Origin: Metallyticus violacea
Taxonomy: Eukaryota; Arthropoda; Insecta; Mantodea; Metallyticidae
Direction of reading: 5' to 3'
DNA length: 64,000 nucleotides
Assembly (NCBI GenBank): GCA_030762175.1
Contig: CM060843.1
Span: forward strand, 119,900,869 to 119,964,868
In this document: positions 11,200 to 21,900 of the stretch, in pieces
Numbering within the stretch: position 1 is the first letter of the stretch
How the letters are laid out: each line of letters starts with the position of its first letter
Made by a program: the position numbers and the translations under genes
Notes under the pieces: model-generated
The model's database searches: none
The model's input: only the letters and a program-made list of their open reading frames with translations
What the model was told of the DNA's origin: nothing

Positions 11200-11790
11200 A
11201 CCTTTTCTGCATAACTTAAAATGACATAAACATATAGAAAAGATATAGTGTTGGTAAACTATTAAATCTAAATAAAATTAAACAAAAAAAGAAGAAAGAA
11301 GAAAATTCAGGTATATATAGAATTAATTGCAAGGATTGTGACAAAATATACATAGGAAAAACAAAGAGAAATCTGGGGATAAGATTAAAGGAACACTGGA
11401 GAAATATTAGACACAAACAAGTAGAAAAATAAGCAGTGGCTGCACATTTTTGGAATGAGAATCATGAAATAGAGAAGGACATAACATTACTAAAAACAAC
11501 TCAACATCCGAAAGAACTTAATATATGGGAAAAAATTTACATAAAAAAATATGAATACAAACTTATGAATTTTGATATACCGGAAGCAGACAACATTAAC
11601 AGACCACCAGAGCAAGCATAGGAACATACATACTTTGCTGTAATTGACTCCTCAGTCGTCGTTTTGGTTGACAATGTGAGGAATGTACCTCACGAAACAT
11701 GTACCAAAATTACTTTTATAAGTGTGTTAGTGAAACTTAAAGAGAGTTTTAATGTGACGACATGATTTTTAGTGTTTTACTTTAAATCAA
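11200..11790 (+). mobile_element. Penelope-like element 3' part with GIY-YIG domain
   Basis: The frame at 11310-11621 encodes an almost complete GIY-YIG nuclease: GIYRINCKDCDKIYIGKTKR, then LGIRLKEHWRNI with the Arg and His of the active site, then AVAAHFWNENHEIEKD and a C-terminal tail to PPEQA. One stop at 11430 (TAA where other copies have a Ser codon in KSAVA) is the only break in the domain. The reverse transcriptase is truncated away. Behind the stop codon comes the PLE end with a hammerhead-like motif. Confidence 0.8.
11662..11709 (+). ncRNA. Hammerhead-ribozyme-like motif in PLE end
   Basis: Stem I TTTTGG (11662) pairs perfectly with CCAAAA (11704). Box TTGACAA stands for CTGANGA with two changes. 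After one extra T, stem II GTGAGG/CCTCAC is a perfect six pairs around a six-base loop. GAA (11694) is followed by the palindrome ACATGT as stem III and by A at the cleavage position. The box damage makes this copy probably inactive. Confidence 0.55.
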
Positions 11791-11799
11791 AATAAGATT

Positions 11800-12415
11800 A
11801 ACAAAAGTTTCACTGTGTGGATTCCAAAATTCCGTAAACATATAGAAAAGGTTAGCAACAAAATCAATAAGGACATATATGTATTAAAACAGATAACTCA
11901 AATTATGGATAAAGATAATACACTAAAGGTTTATTATGCATTTATGCACTCACATCTAAATTATAGGATTGTTTTATGAGGTGCACTGGGTAAGAAAAGT
12001 ATGCAAAGAATGGTTAGACCACAGAAAAAAGCAATAAGAATAATGGAAAAAATTCAAAGAAAACAATCGTGTAGAAGTAGTTTTAAGGAACTAGAAACCT
12101 CACACTACCATGTGTATATATGTATTACTTGTTGAATGTCTTAAACAAGTAATAAGAAACCACACTGAAGAAAAAAATAGGAATATTCATGCACATAACA
12201 CAAGAACAAAACAGAACTGCTTTAGAAATAGGTTAAGGGATCATTAATTTCCAAATGTATTGAAAGTGTAAAATACCTATACAATCATTTACCTTACAAT
12301 CAATTAAACAGTGAAGAAGTGAAGAAAATAAATACAATAAATACTTACTTGATAAAAATGCTTTTTACTCAATTAATAAATATAAAGAGAAACAAATATG
12401 AGTAATTTATAATTT
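11800..12415 (+). mobile_element. LINE C-terminal fragment
   Basis: Starts PKFRKHIEKVSNKINKDIYV, continues with LKVYYAFMHSHLNYRIVL (normally ending YGxxLWG, here broken by a stop) and KKAIRIMEKIQRKQSC, then RNRLRDH- and NHLPYNQL-like blocks. This is the region downstream of the RT active site up to the end of the ORF, in several frames. Jockey/CR1-like and old. Confidence 0.65.
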
Positions 12416-13046
12416 AATTTTCCAACCAAGACTGACTACATTAAGGGAGCTCTTTGACTGCTTGTGTAGCATAATGCAAAAGCTGATGCTCTGCAGTCTG
12501 CAGGTTCAATTTTTGTCATTCTGTTAATTTCTTTTTTATTTAATATGAAGTGCTGCAATGCGCACACTAAAGAATTATGAATGAAATTTACTTAATGCTT
12601 TCAAATTATATTCTCTTTCTCAACAATAAATGTATTACCAACATACAATGACTAATAAGCTTATCACTAACATGATACCTAAAACTTAAATTTACCCAAC
12701 ATATATTCAGGACATGATTGGGATTTGTAAGTGCAATAACACCTATAAGGGTTGTAATTATAAATTTATGTGTTAAATTTAAGTGTATAAATTGAAACAT
12801 CAACTTAAAACTTAGGCTAAAAGCTGTATTACTAGACCCTAGTCAGAAAAAAAAAACAAAAATGTGATGAATGAGACTCGAACTGGAAAACAAATGACTA
12901 CCTCTTACTGAAAAGCTAATGTCATAACTATTCTGCAACAGTGAATGCTGTGATAAACCTCCCTTTGTTATAATGCAATGTGCTTTCAATGTGCATCTTC
13001 ATTAGCCAGTGGCATACTGGCAATTAAACTTATAGACATAGCTTCG
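12416..13046. other. Unassigned; possible worn tRNA-like SINE heads
   Basis: Around 12460-12520 a stretch with CTGCAGGTTCAATTTTT resembles a decayed B box, and on the minus strand CAGTTCGAGTCTC near 12875 does the same. Neither has a convincing body or a second copy here. Confidence 0.25.
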
Positions 13047-13047
13047 A

Positions 13048-13341
13048 TTTGTTGATTTGTTTTATTTATGGTTGCTCTGTAACATCTCAGCTCATCAGCA
13101 TCCCATTTTGTTTAGGGTGCGAAAGGCTGGCAAATTTTGCTCAGAGGCCTCTTCTTTCAGGCTTTAGGTTCTTTTTCGTGTCGTAAATTTATGACATGGG
13201 ATCCACGGCTTTACCTCCCTTTCGAAGGAAGCCATACTTTGGATGTTTATGCCCGAAAAATCCATCAGTTCTGGCCGGGTTTGAACCCACAATCTGGAGT
13301 TTAGAAGGCAAGTATGGTTACCACTACATCACAAGAACCAG
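13048..13341 (-). mobile_element. SINE-A copy
   Basis: Full-length reversed copy; tail at the left, tRNA-like head at the right with a still readable B box (GGGTTCAAACCCGG). Somewhat worn: the CpG of the B box has become CA. Confidence 0.75.
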
Positions 13342-13875
13342 CACATAGCTTTGAATTTTGAACAGACAGGTCATAGGTTTCCTATCTCCAATTATACCTC
13401 CACACTCTCTGAAATTATTTCGGTTCATTAACAGTGTGTGTGTGTGTTTGCGCGTGCACGTGAGAGAGAGAGACTTTAGAAAAGCAGTAGAAGACTTTCT
13501 TCTTGCTGTGACTTTTGTTAATAGTGTTACATTATTTTTCATTTATATTGTTTGGACCTCTGGTGTTGCTTTTTATTTGGCTTATTAATTTACTTTTGAA
13601 TGTTTTGCTTTTGACTTCTTTACTATCTATTATTATTCTTTACTTTTATTTCTTACTTTCTCCGAGTTTTCTAATATGCTTTATTGCTATAATTAAGCTT
13701 TTTTTATTTAATATTTCTTATACTATAACATCAAACCAAGGTAATGTTATGAAATATTGATTTAACAAGTGTAAGTATCATTCTTAGTAATTAGCTAAAT
13801 ATACAGGGCATGCTAGCTTTCTTTCTTATTGAGAGAGAGAAAAAAAATTGTATCTTCTTGCCATAGAAAAACTCA
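13342..13875. other. Simple-sequence and T-rich DNA
   Basis: Holds a (GT)n run at 13433-13448 and a (GA) run near 13465, then T-rich DNA. No gene seen. Confidence 0.4.
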
Positions 13876-13990
13876 AAGCAGTATGAAATATAGTGATTAC
13901 AAATCTGTGATTTTCTTAGTGTTTATCCTTTTCTGCTTTTTTAGTTATTCTTATTTTAGTTACATTTTTAATAGTGTTACATTATATATA
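13876..13990. mobile_element. Partial copy of the 48.5 kb foldback element
   Basis: Matches the right arm of the hairpin at 48626-48720: GAAATATAGTGATTACAA, then CTTAGTGTTTATCCTTTTCT, then TAATAGTGTTACATTATATA. Only one arm is present and it too ends in a TA run. Confidence 0.6.
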
Positions 13991-14365
13991 TAAAAAATTA
14001 TTGACATACAAGCTTTGAGCCAGATGCTGATTCGTATTGGACCATAGGCGCATTTTAATTTAATACACTTAGCACCTACAGATTCAATTTCATTTATTTT
14101 CCTATCTGTGGAGGTTACAGGCGCATGGATATTTTCAATTTCTACATTTGGAATTTGTACATAGCTACATATTTAAATCTGCTCTTACAGAGCTTGAGCT
14201 AAAAATCAAAACAATGCACACTTTTTTGTATCAGATAGCATGTTAATTTATATTGGAATTGTTTATCACCTTATAATTGTTTAATATGATTTGGTAATCT
14301 GTCGTATAGAAGAGGTCTGTGTATATTTGGATCCTTGTTAATCATTTTCATGTTTGTTCTTGGCC

Positions 14366-14367
<2 letters not shown>

Positions 14368-14407
<40 letters not shown>
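14368..14407. repeat. (AAT)n microsatellite
   Basis: About thirteen AAT units, bordering the LINE fragment. Confidence 0.95.
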
Positions 14408-14410
<3 letters not shown>

Positions 14411-14605
14411 CAAACTTTCAATACCATAAGACATGTGTGGTTGAATAATTCCATTATAAATAATTTTCAGTAACTGCTTATCACCTATGTGTTTGAAATA
14501 TTGCAGTATAAAAATTGCTTTACTAATTTTATTACATATATATTCAATGTGATCTCTCCAAGACAATGTATTATTTAGGTATATTCGAAGTGTATGTAGT
14601 CATAT
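14395..14605 (-). mobile_element. LINE RT fragment at a microsatellite
   Basis: The minus strand reads NTLSWRDHIEYICNKISKAI, then LLKIIYNGIIQPHMSYGIE: the LSWxxHI and PHxxYGI blocks of LINE reverse transcriptases. The copy stops dead at an (AAT)n repeat (14368-14407). Confidence 0.65.
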
Positions 14606-14637
14606 AGTTTTGAATAGTGAAATATAGTATCATATAA

Positions 14638-14731
14638 AAAATTATTTATGAGAAAATCACTCCAATTTCACTAGTTTTTTTCTACTGGAAAAAAACTAGT
14701 GAAATTGGAGTGATTTCCGATAAATAATTTG
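14638..14731. mobile_element. Perfect-looking hairpin made of a PLE end
   Basis: Two arms of about 42 bases (14640-14681 and 14688-14730) are reverse complements with very few changes and a tiny spacer. The arm sequence (GAGAAAATCACTCCAATTTC) is related to the PLE terminal piece at 42760-42800. Most simply two copies of one PLE end joined head to head. Confidence 0.6.
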
Positions 14732-14779
14732 TTATATGTATGTAGTCAGCTATCACTTCAATTGCCATGTAGTGTGACC

Positions 14780-14875
14780 CTTTCCCAATTTTTCATTTCA
14801 TTTCATGTATCATCAGTGTTCAGGGCTTGTGATGCCTCAGCAGTATATATGGGTGTAAAGCACTGTTGAAAAATC
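14780..14875 (+). mobile_element. SINE-B 3' fragment
   Basis: Carries CCTTTCCCAATTTTTCATTT, then ATGTATCATCAGTGT and GATGCCTCAGCAGTA, the last third of SINE-B. Confidence 0.6.
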
Positions 14876-15764
14876 ATAATCGCCATCCTCGTGATTATAA
14901 ATAACAAAACAAAGTAGTAAAACTGATTTATTTGTTCTAGGCCATTTTCATTAATTACAGGAAATATACAATAAAGCCCATCACTTAGACTTTCTTGCTT
15001 TAGATTCTAATTATGTGCTGTAATCCAATAAAATAATGTTTACAGCCTTTGGACCATGGCCATCAAGCCTGAAAACATTTTATTGGATTAATGCCGGCCG
15101 TGAAAGCCTAAATAATTATATGTGCTATAATGTATAAAATTTTAAGCACCCATTGTAATTCATTTTCTGATTTTGCTTAAACTATAAGTTATCTTCAAAT
15201 TACTGTATTTAAAATCCATTTTCCTATTCTAAAACCTTGCATTCTGTTGTCTTTGTCATTCTTGTATTAATACATAATCTTTTCTATTATTTCATAAAAA
15301 TCAGAGTGTATTAATACGGTAAATCTATTGCCATGCAAAGTTTAATTTTTCTATCAACGTTTCTGCTGTGTTTTCTTGCTGAATGTAATTGCTCTTATGT
15401 GTTCATTTTCATACTATTTTAATTGTAAATCCTGCATTTTAAGAAGATTTTATAACTTGCTTCTCATCTGTTTTCATGGACACCTTCAACATTCTAATCA
15501 TAGAAGGTGAACAATGAATAACTTGGTTTTTTGCTTCAATTTATAATTTGATGATTTAAAATATATTTTATTTTAATTCTATTATTACTCATTTTCTCAT
15601 AAGTATTTTTTCAACACAGAATTATTTATCTAGGTCAAATTAATGTGAAGTCATTAAAAAAAACAATTAGTTGAAAAAAAAGTGTAACAAGAAACCTTTT
15701 GTTTTGGATATTAATAAGCATTTTATACAGTAATGTTTATTCACTCTGTTTTTTTATAATCAAG
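14876..15764. other. AT-rich DNA upstream of the first MEA1 coding exon
   Basis: No repeat or coding pattern recognised. Taken to be intron, because the coding exon begins behind a splice acceptor with a T-run (15749-15764). Confidence 0.4.
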
Positions 15765-15770
15765 AGCAAA

Positions 15771-15965
15771 ATGGTAGGCAAGTGGACCCCAGATCCTCCC
15801 CGTGAGCCATGCAATGACAACTTGTCAATGGTTGGAGCTGAAGCAGTGATAATGCAACAGGAAAGTTCAGATAGTGAGGAGGAAACTTTGCCTCACAATG
15901 GATATGAATTACTTCCACAACAAATACTTAGTGATGGACATGACAGTGGGAGTGAAGACATAGAT
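15771..15965 (+). CDS. MEA1: MEA1 coding exon 1
   Basis: Starts MVGKWTPDPP. An upstream in-frame ATG at 15699 is rejected because a T-rich tract and CAG-like acceptor (TAATCAAG, ending at 15764) lie between it and this ATG. Ends in GAT before donor GTAAGTACC. Confidence 0.85.
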
Positions 15966-18900
15966 GTAAGTACCCAGAAACTGAAGTAAATTATACAGAA
16001 ATGGAACAAATATCATGGGTATCATTAACTTGAAAATGCAATGATGTCTAAATTATTATGCTTGCCAACCTATTTTGCAACATTTTCCACCACTGATAAC
16101 AATGCTTGAATAATGTGTAACTGTATACATATAATCTGAGTAACATTTTAAAATACTCTTGCTTGTCCATGTATTAATATAAAATAGAATAATTTAGAAT
16201 AATTTGTGAGGTACTTAAATATATATTGAACTTTATTTTTTTATATGTGCTATTTAAAAAGATCTACAGAACATTTACAATGTTTCCAGTTTATCTTTGT
16301 GAGTAACTAAGCATTCAAGGAGTGCTTTGATGTGTGATTGCTTTTTGGTGGTAAATTTGTATTCTAATCAGTATTTAAATGATAAAATTGAATCAATTAG
16401 TAGAGAAAGGAACTAAGTAATTTTTTTCAATTGATTGGTTTTTAGTGAATTCACATTAATTAGACATAGACACATCATTCTGTGTTGAAAGGACTTTCAT
16501 GTGAGGTGTTTAAGTACAGTAAATTAATTTTCTGTACATTCATCAGAAGGGAAAAAAATTATATGAATGGCATAATTTGTTTCTCCTGTAAGGTACGAAT
16601 GTATGCAAGTGCCACCTATAGCAAATGGTGTATTAATACTATACTTTTGGCTATCCTCAAATTATTGTTTGTCATAAAAGTGATGAAGTACAGACCAAAA
16701 TAAAATGTCATCATATGTCTGATAGCAGTGAGAGGGCAACACAATAGAATTTGATATAGGAGCAATGATATTTTATACTTCTCCTAAGCAAGCTTAACAA
16801 AATGTAGAAATCACATACCACCACGGGTGGCCAAGGTTGTTAAGATGCAGACTCATGAGCAGGAGATCTGGGGTTCGATTCCCATCAGGACCATCCTCCC
16901 TGTCTGAGGTTTTTTCCAGGTTTTCCTCAATTCTCATAAATGGTAAATGCCTGGTAGGTACCCTGAACTTAGGCCTGGAACGTTTCCTTAAAGCCTTAAA
17001 AATCCTTTCCTAATATATCATTTCATTTCATGTATCATCAGTGTCCACTGCCTGTGGTGCCTCATTAGTAAAAACGGGCATTAAACACAAAAAGTCACAT
17101 GCCTGGATTAGTATTTGATTTTATGCAGAATTTGGCTTTATCAAATATCTCTGTGCAGGAAAAGTTTTACCTTAGACATCTTTGAGAAAACTGCATTTAC
17201 AATATCAAAATAAGGAAATGTATCATAATATATATGTATCACAAAAGTAATGGGAAGAAGGGGACATATCTTGTTGCTACTTCTTATATGACAACTGCTA
17301 GATCTCTTTGCTTGGAAACGTCATCAAACTATATGTTTTCTCTGACGGAGCAAAAAAAATAAATAAATAAATAAAATAAAAACCACACATGCATCAGAAT
17401 GTGCTTTCTTATTAAACACAGTTGTCAGTCCTAGTGGTGTAGGTCCTGGTGGTGTAGTGGTAGCCATACTTGCCTTTAAACTCAAGGTCGCGGGTTCGAA
17501 CCCGTCCAGGATCGATGGATTTTTTCGGGCGTAAAAATTATAAGTCACGGGTGGCCGAGGTCGTTAAATCGCAGACTCGTAAGCGGTAGGTCTGGAGTTC
17601 AAATCCCTCTACGACCGTCCTTCCTGACTGAGGTTTTTTCCAGTCCTCATAAATAGCAAATTCCTCAGTCCTCATAAATGGCAAATGCCGGGGAGGTACC
17701 CTAAACTTAGGCCTGGAACGTTTCCTTCCTTAAAAGTAAATCCTTTCCCAATATATTATTTCATTTCATGCATCACCAGTGTCCACCGCCTGTGGAGCCT
17801 CTGTAGCAAAAACGGGCGTTAAACACTATTCATTCATTCATTCATTCATAAGTATGGCTTCCTTTGGAAGGGAAGTAAAGCCATGGGTCCCGTGTCATAC
17901 ATTTACGGCACAATTATGAACCTCAAGCCTGAAAAAAGAGGCCTCTGAGCAAAATTTGTCGGCCGTTTCATCCCTAAATAGAAAGGGATACTGATGACCT
18001 GAGATGTTAAAGAGCGTCCTTAAATAAACAAATAAAAAAAAAGTCCTAGTGGTAACCATATTTGCCTCGACCCAAGATCATGAGTTCAATACTGGGCAAT
18101 GTTAACTTGTTTATTTTGGGTGTAAACAATTTAAGTATGACTTCCTTTGGGAAGAAAGTAAAGCCATGGATCCATCTCAAGCCCGAAAGAAGAGGCCTCT
18201 GAGCAAAAGTTATCGGCAGTTTTACACCTTTAATTGAATCAAAAAAAATGCTTCAAACAGAAATTTTCCTTGAAATGGAATTTTTTTACATTTTCCAGTA
18301 CAAGGAATTTTTTATAAGACTGCTACTAGAATAATAAGGTCATGCCCATTTATAAATGCTTTCTGACATATATGTAGTTTAGTTTAAAGTTGATCCAATT
18401 TCTGCAAGGAGTTGAAGCTGGCATATGCACAAGTCAGTGTGTTGGTTTAGAAAAAGAAAATCGAGGATGAAGGACATAGGACATAAAAAGCTAGTGTAAT
18501 ATATACAAGGAAATATGTATTAAAATTTAATGAACTATTTCAATGGCAAATCATTTCGTAATTTTCTTGATTCATTTACTGATAATTTCATAGTACTTAC
18601 TACTGCAACAAAAAACAGATTGTCCATCTTAAAAATGCACAAATTGAGGAAAGTGGTAGCCCAAAAAAGAGAAAAATTATTCCCATAACAAAAAAATCCA
18701 AAAATGCTTCATGTAAAATATCAGTTATTCCTGATAGTCTTGGTACATGATTATCTTGTTTCATAAATGATATGCCAAATGCTATGCCACTTGGCACTGA
18801 AACAAAATGCTACAATAGGTAGATATCGAGGGGATAGAGTTTTCCAATCCTCCAGCAAGGCTTATTGTGCTACTCAATTTGGGAGGGATGCTTTCATTGT

Positions 18901-21900
18901 TTACCAAAATCTATTTCGTGTACAAGTTACAGCATTTTGGTTCCAATGTTGGCATCTTTTCCCAGATCTTACCTGGTTACAGAGAGAACAAGTACCTTTC
19001 CAGGATTGGACACTCAAATAGGATGTGAGAGACAGATTCCTCATCCTGCACATTCTCAAGTGGTTCATCTTTATAGAGACCCACTTTTCATAGGTGCTTT
19101 CTGAAGTAACGATGTTCAGTAATTAATGCAATTGCTTTTCTCATTCCTCTTCTATCCAATTGAAGAAGAGATGAGGAGAAATTCTTGCTAGGGCCTAGGG
19201 TGAATTTTCCTAGTTTAAACCAGTCTAGGATAGATTTGCCACCTATACCCAATCCAATGTTTTGACTATGGTTTTAGCAGTATGAGTACTGATTCGGACC
19301 ACAGGTTCAAGGCCAAAAAAAGGGTGTATCAGAACCCCTTTTTCACAGCCTTGCAGAATGCCAGGGAAAACAAGCATTTTGACTTTCCAATACCAGTTTA
19401 GATCCTATCTGATCAGAGGAAAATGCTTTTATGCACTTTGACTATCTGAGAGGATGAGAATTCGTTTCCTCGGATAACCCTTCTCCAGTCCTCTATAGGC
19501 AACATTCAGGATAGCATAAGCTTCTGTCTGAAAAACTGTACTATATTTACCAAGGCTTATATTGAGATTAGTCCTTGGAGATCACCCATTTAGTCATACA
19601 CCCGATTGTAGCCCTTTGCAGGATCTATCAGTGTACCTTATAAGTTGATTACCTTCTTGTTTTGGTATGATTTCTTCCTTCCAGTTTTCTCTAGATCCAA
19701 GAGTAACCCTAAAAGGAGGGAAATTACAGTATTGAATATTCATTAGTTCTGACCTTATCCTCAACTCTGGAATGTCCAGGAAATTTAGGATAGAAATGTG
19801 ACCAGTAACAGCGAAACTACTTCTCTAATTTCCTCTATGTACCAAGCAATGAGCTGTAAGTCTAGCCTCTGCTTGCAAAGTCGATGGGAGGAGGCCTAAC
19901 AGGGTCTCTAGTGTGATAGCTGGTGTGCTTTTGATGGCCTCTGTAACACAAAGACATGCTAATCTCTGTAACTTAGTAAACTTACCTGCTACAGTAGTTT
20001 TTAAAGTTGTTAACCACCAATTATTAGCACCATAAGATATCTAGCACCAAACTATAGCAACATAAAGCCAATGGCTGTTATGTGGTTTAAGGCCCCAGGT
20101 GTATCCGATAGATCTCATATCTGATGGTTATGAGAGCCCATCTGATTCTGCAAAGAATATTATTAATGTAATAGTTCCGGGCCAGTTTCTTGCCCAGTTC
20201 AAGATCTAGATATTTGACTCACTCAAGAATATTCCAGAGTCGAACTACCAAGCTTGAGAACACCTAAGCCTTATAGATTCCTCCTGTTTGTAAATGGAAT
20301 GACAACTGTTTGCTAGGATTTATGGATTAACTCTCCTGCTTGCACCAGCTATGAATTTTCTGCAGCCCATTGTTCATCATGTTTTATACCATGTTGCAAA
20401 ATTTCCCAAAAATTATCAGTGCTATGTCATCTGCATAGCCTTGTATGTAAAATCTTTCCCGGGTTATATCTTAGAGCAGAATGTCCAGCAAGAGACTCCA
20501 AAGAAGAGGGGAAAGAATACCACCTTGTGGCCAGCCCCCTATGGTGACAATTCCTTTCATTTGCCCAACAAGACTAGCAGTTATATTTCTGCTCCTAAAC
20601 ATGGAGTTTATCCACCTACAAAGGATGTCATTAACTCCATATTTCTGAGCAGCCAGAATCATAAACTCTTATGAGGTGTTGTCAAAGGCACCCTCTGTGT
20701 CTAGGAAAGGCGCTAAGGCTATTTCTTTCCTTGCCATGGAGTCCTCCAGTTTGCTAACAAGGCTGTGTAAAGCTGGTATGCAAGACTTGGATGACTGATA
20801 GGCATGTTGGTTTTGATGGAGGGAGTGTCAGACTGCACCCTCCTACGGATGTATCTTTCAATAAATCTGTCCACAGTCTTTAAAAGAAATGATGCAAGAT
20901 AATTGGTTGGTAGGCTTTGCTTCAGTGTAATTTTTACGACCATGCTTAGGAATTTATACTACCCTGGTGGCTCTCTAGACCTGGGGAATATAGGTGAAGG
21001 CTACACTGGCTCAAAAGAGGTTACAGAGAAGAATATTAAGCGAGCCTGGCCCTTTTTGCAGCAAAGCAGGAAAACATACCATCTCTGCCTGGCAACTTAA
21101 ATGGATCAAATTTGTTAACTGCCCATTTTATACTTTGAATGGTGACAACTTGTCATGCAAATTCCCAGTCCTTCCACATCACTCCAGGTCTAGGGCTTTC
21201 ATAGTGGACTGTGGATTTGTAGATGTCTTCAAAGATGCACCCGGGAAGTGTACCTCAAATAGAACTTTGAGTGTTTCTTCAGCCAAGCCCATAAAGCCTC
21301 CCATAGGCTTGCGTATGGTTCCTACAAGGTTTATGGACCAAGGACCAAGGCTCTGAGTAATCTGATGGCCTCTGACAGGCTGGATATTCCTTAACAGAAG
21401 ACTTGGCAAGATGACCTTTTGGCCTTGCATATCATAGTCTGCGAGGAGTGTGATATGTCCCCCCAGTCACCAGTTCCTTTTGCCTTTCAAAGAGATGTCT
21501 CAATCTGCCTCTCCTATGTTCAAGGTCTTTGGTCCACCATGACACCTTCTTGGATTTTATCCTTGGTTGTATGGGGCAATTGTCATGATAGCAATCAAGT
21601 ATGGCCTCTTGAGTGAGGTAGGTGATCTTGTCAATATCACTGAATGGTCTGATCTGCCCAATCCTACCTGAGAGATCCTACTTGTAAGGATCCTCCTAGG
21701 TTTGCTGTACAGATTGACGTTCTTCACTACATTAACATTAAATTATATATAGTTATAGTTTGATAATGATGGTCCATCTAAGACTCTCCATTTGGTAATC
21801 TGAGTAGGAATATTCTCCATACTGAACTTAATGTCAATAACTTCCTGTCTTATGTGATTGGCAAAAGTAGGCTTCTTACCGTCATTACGTATATATAAAT

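Noticed and set aside
15699..15770. Upstream in-frame start for MEA1
   Set aside because: The extra residues are hydrophobic, unlike MEA1, and a T-rich tract with an acceptor lies between this ATG and the chosen one.
17436..17520. tRNA gene candidates with A and B boxes
   Set aside because: The boxes repeat at every SINE-A and SINE-B copy with the same body, and the cloverleaf is imperfect, so they are SINE heads and not tRNA genes.
20351..21616. Plus-strand frames of 65-120 codons
   Set aside because: Antisense shadows of the minus-strand LINE reverse transcriptase.
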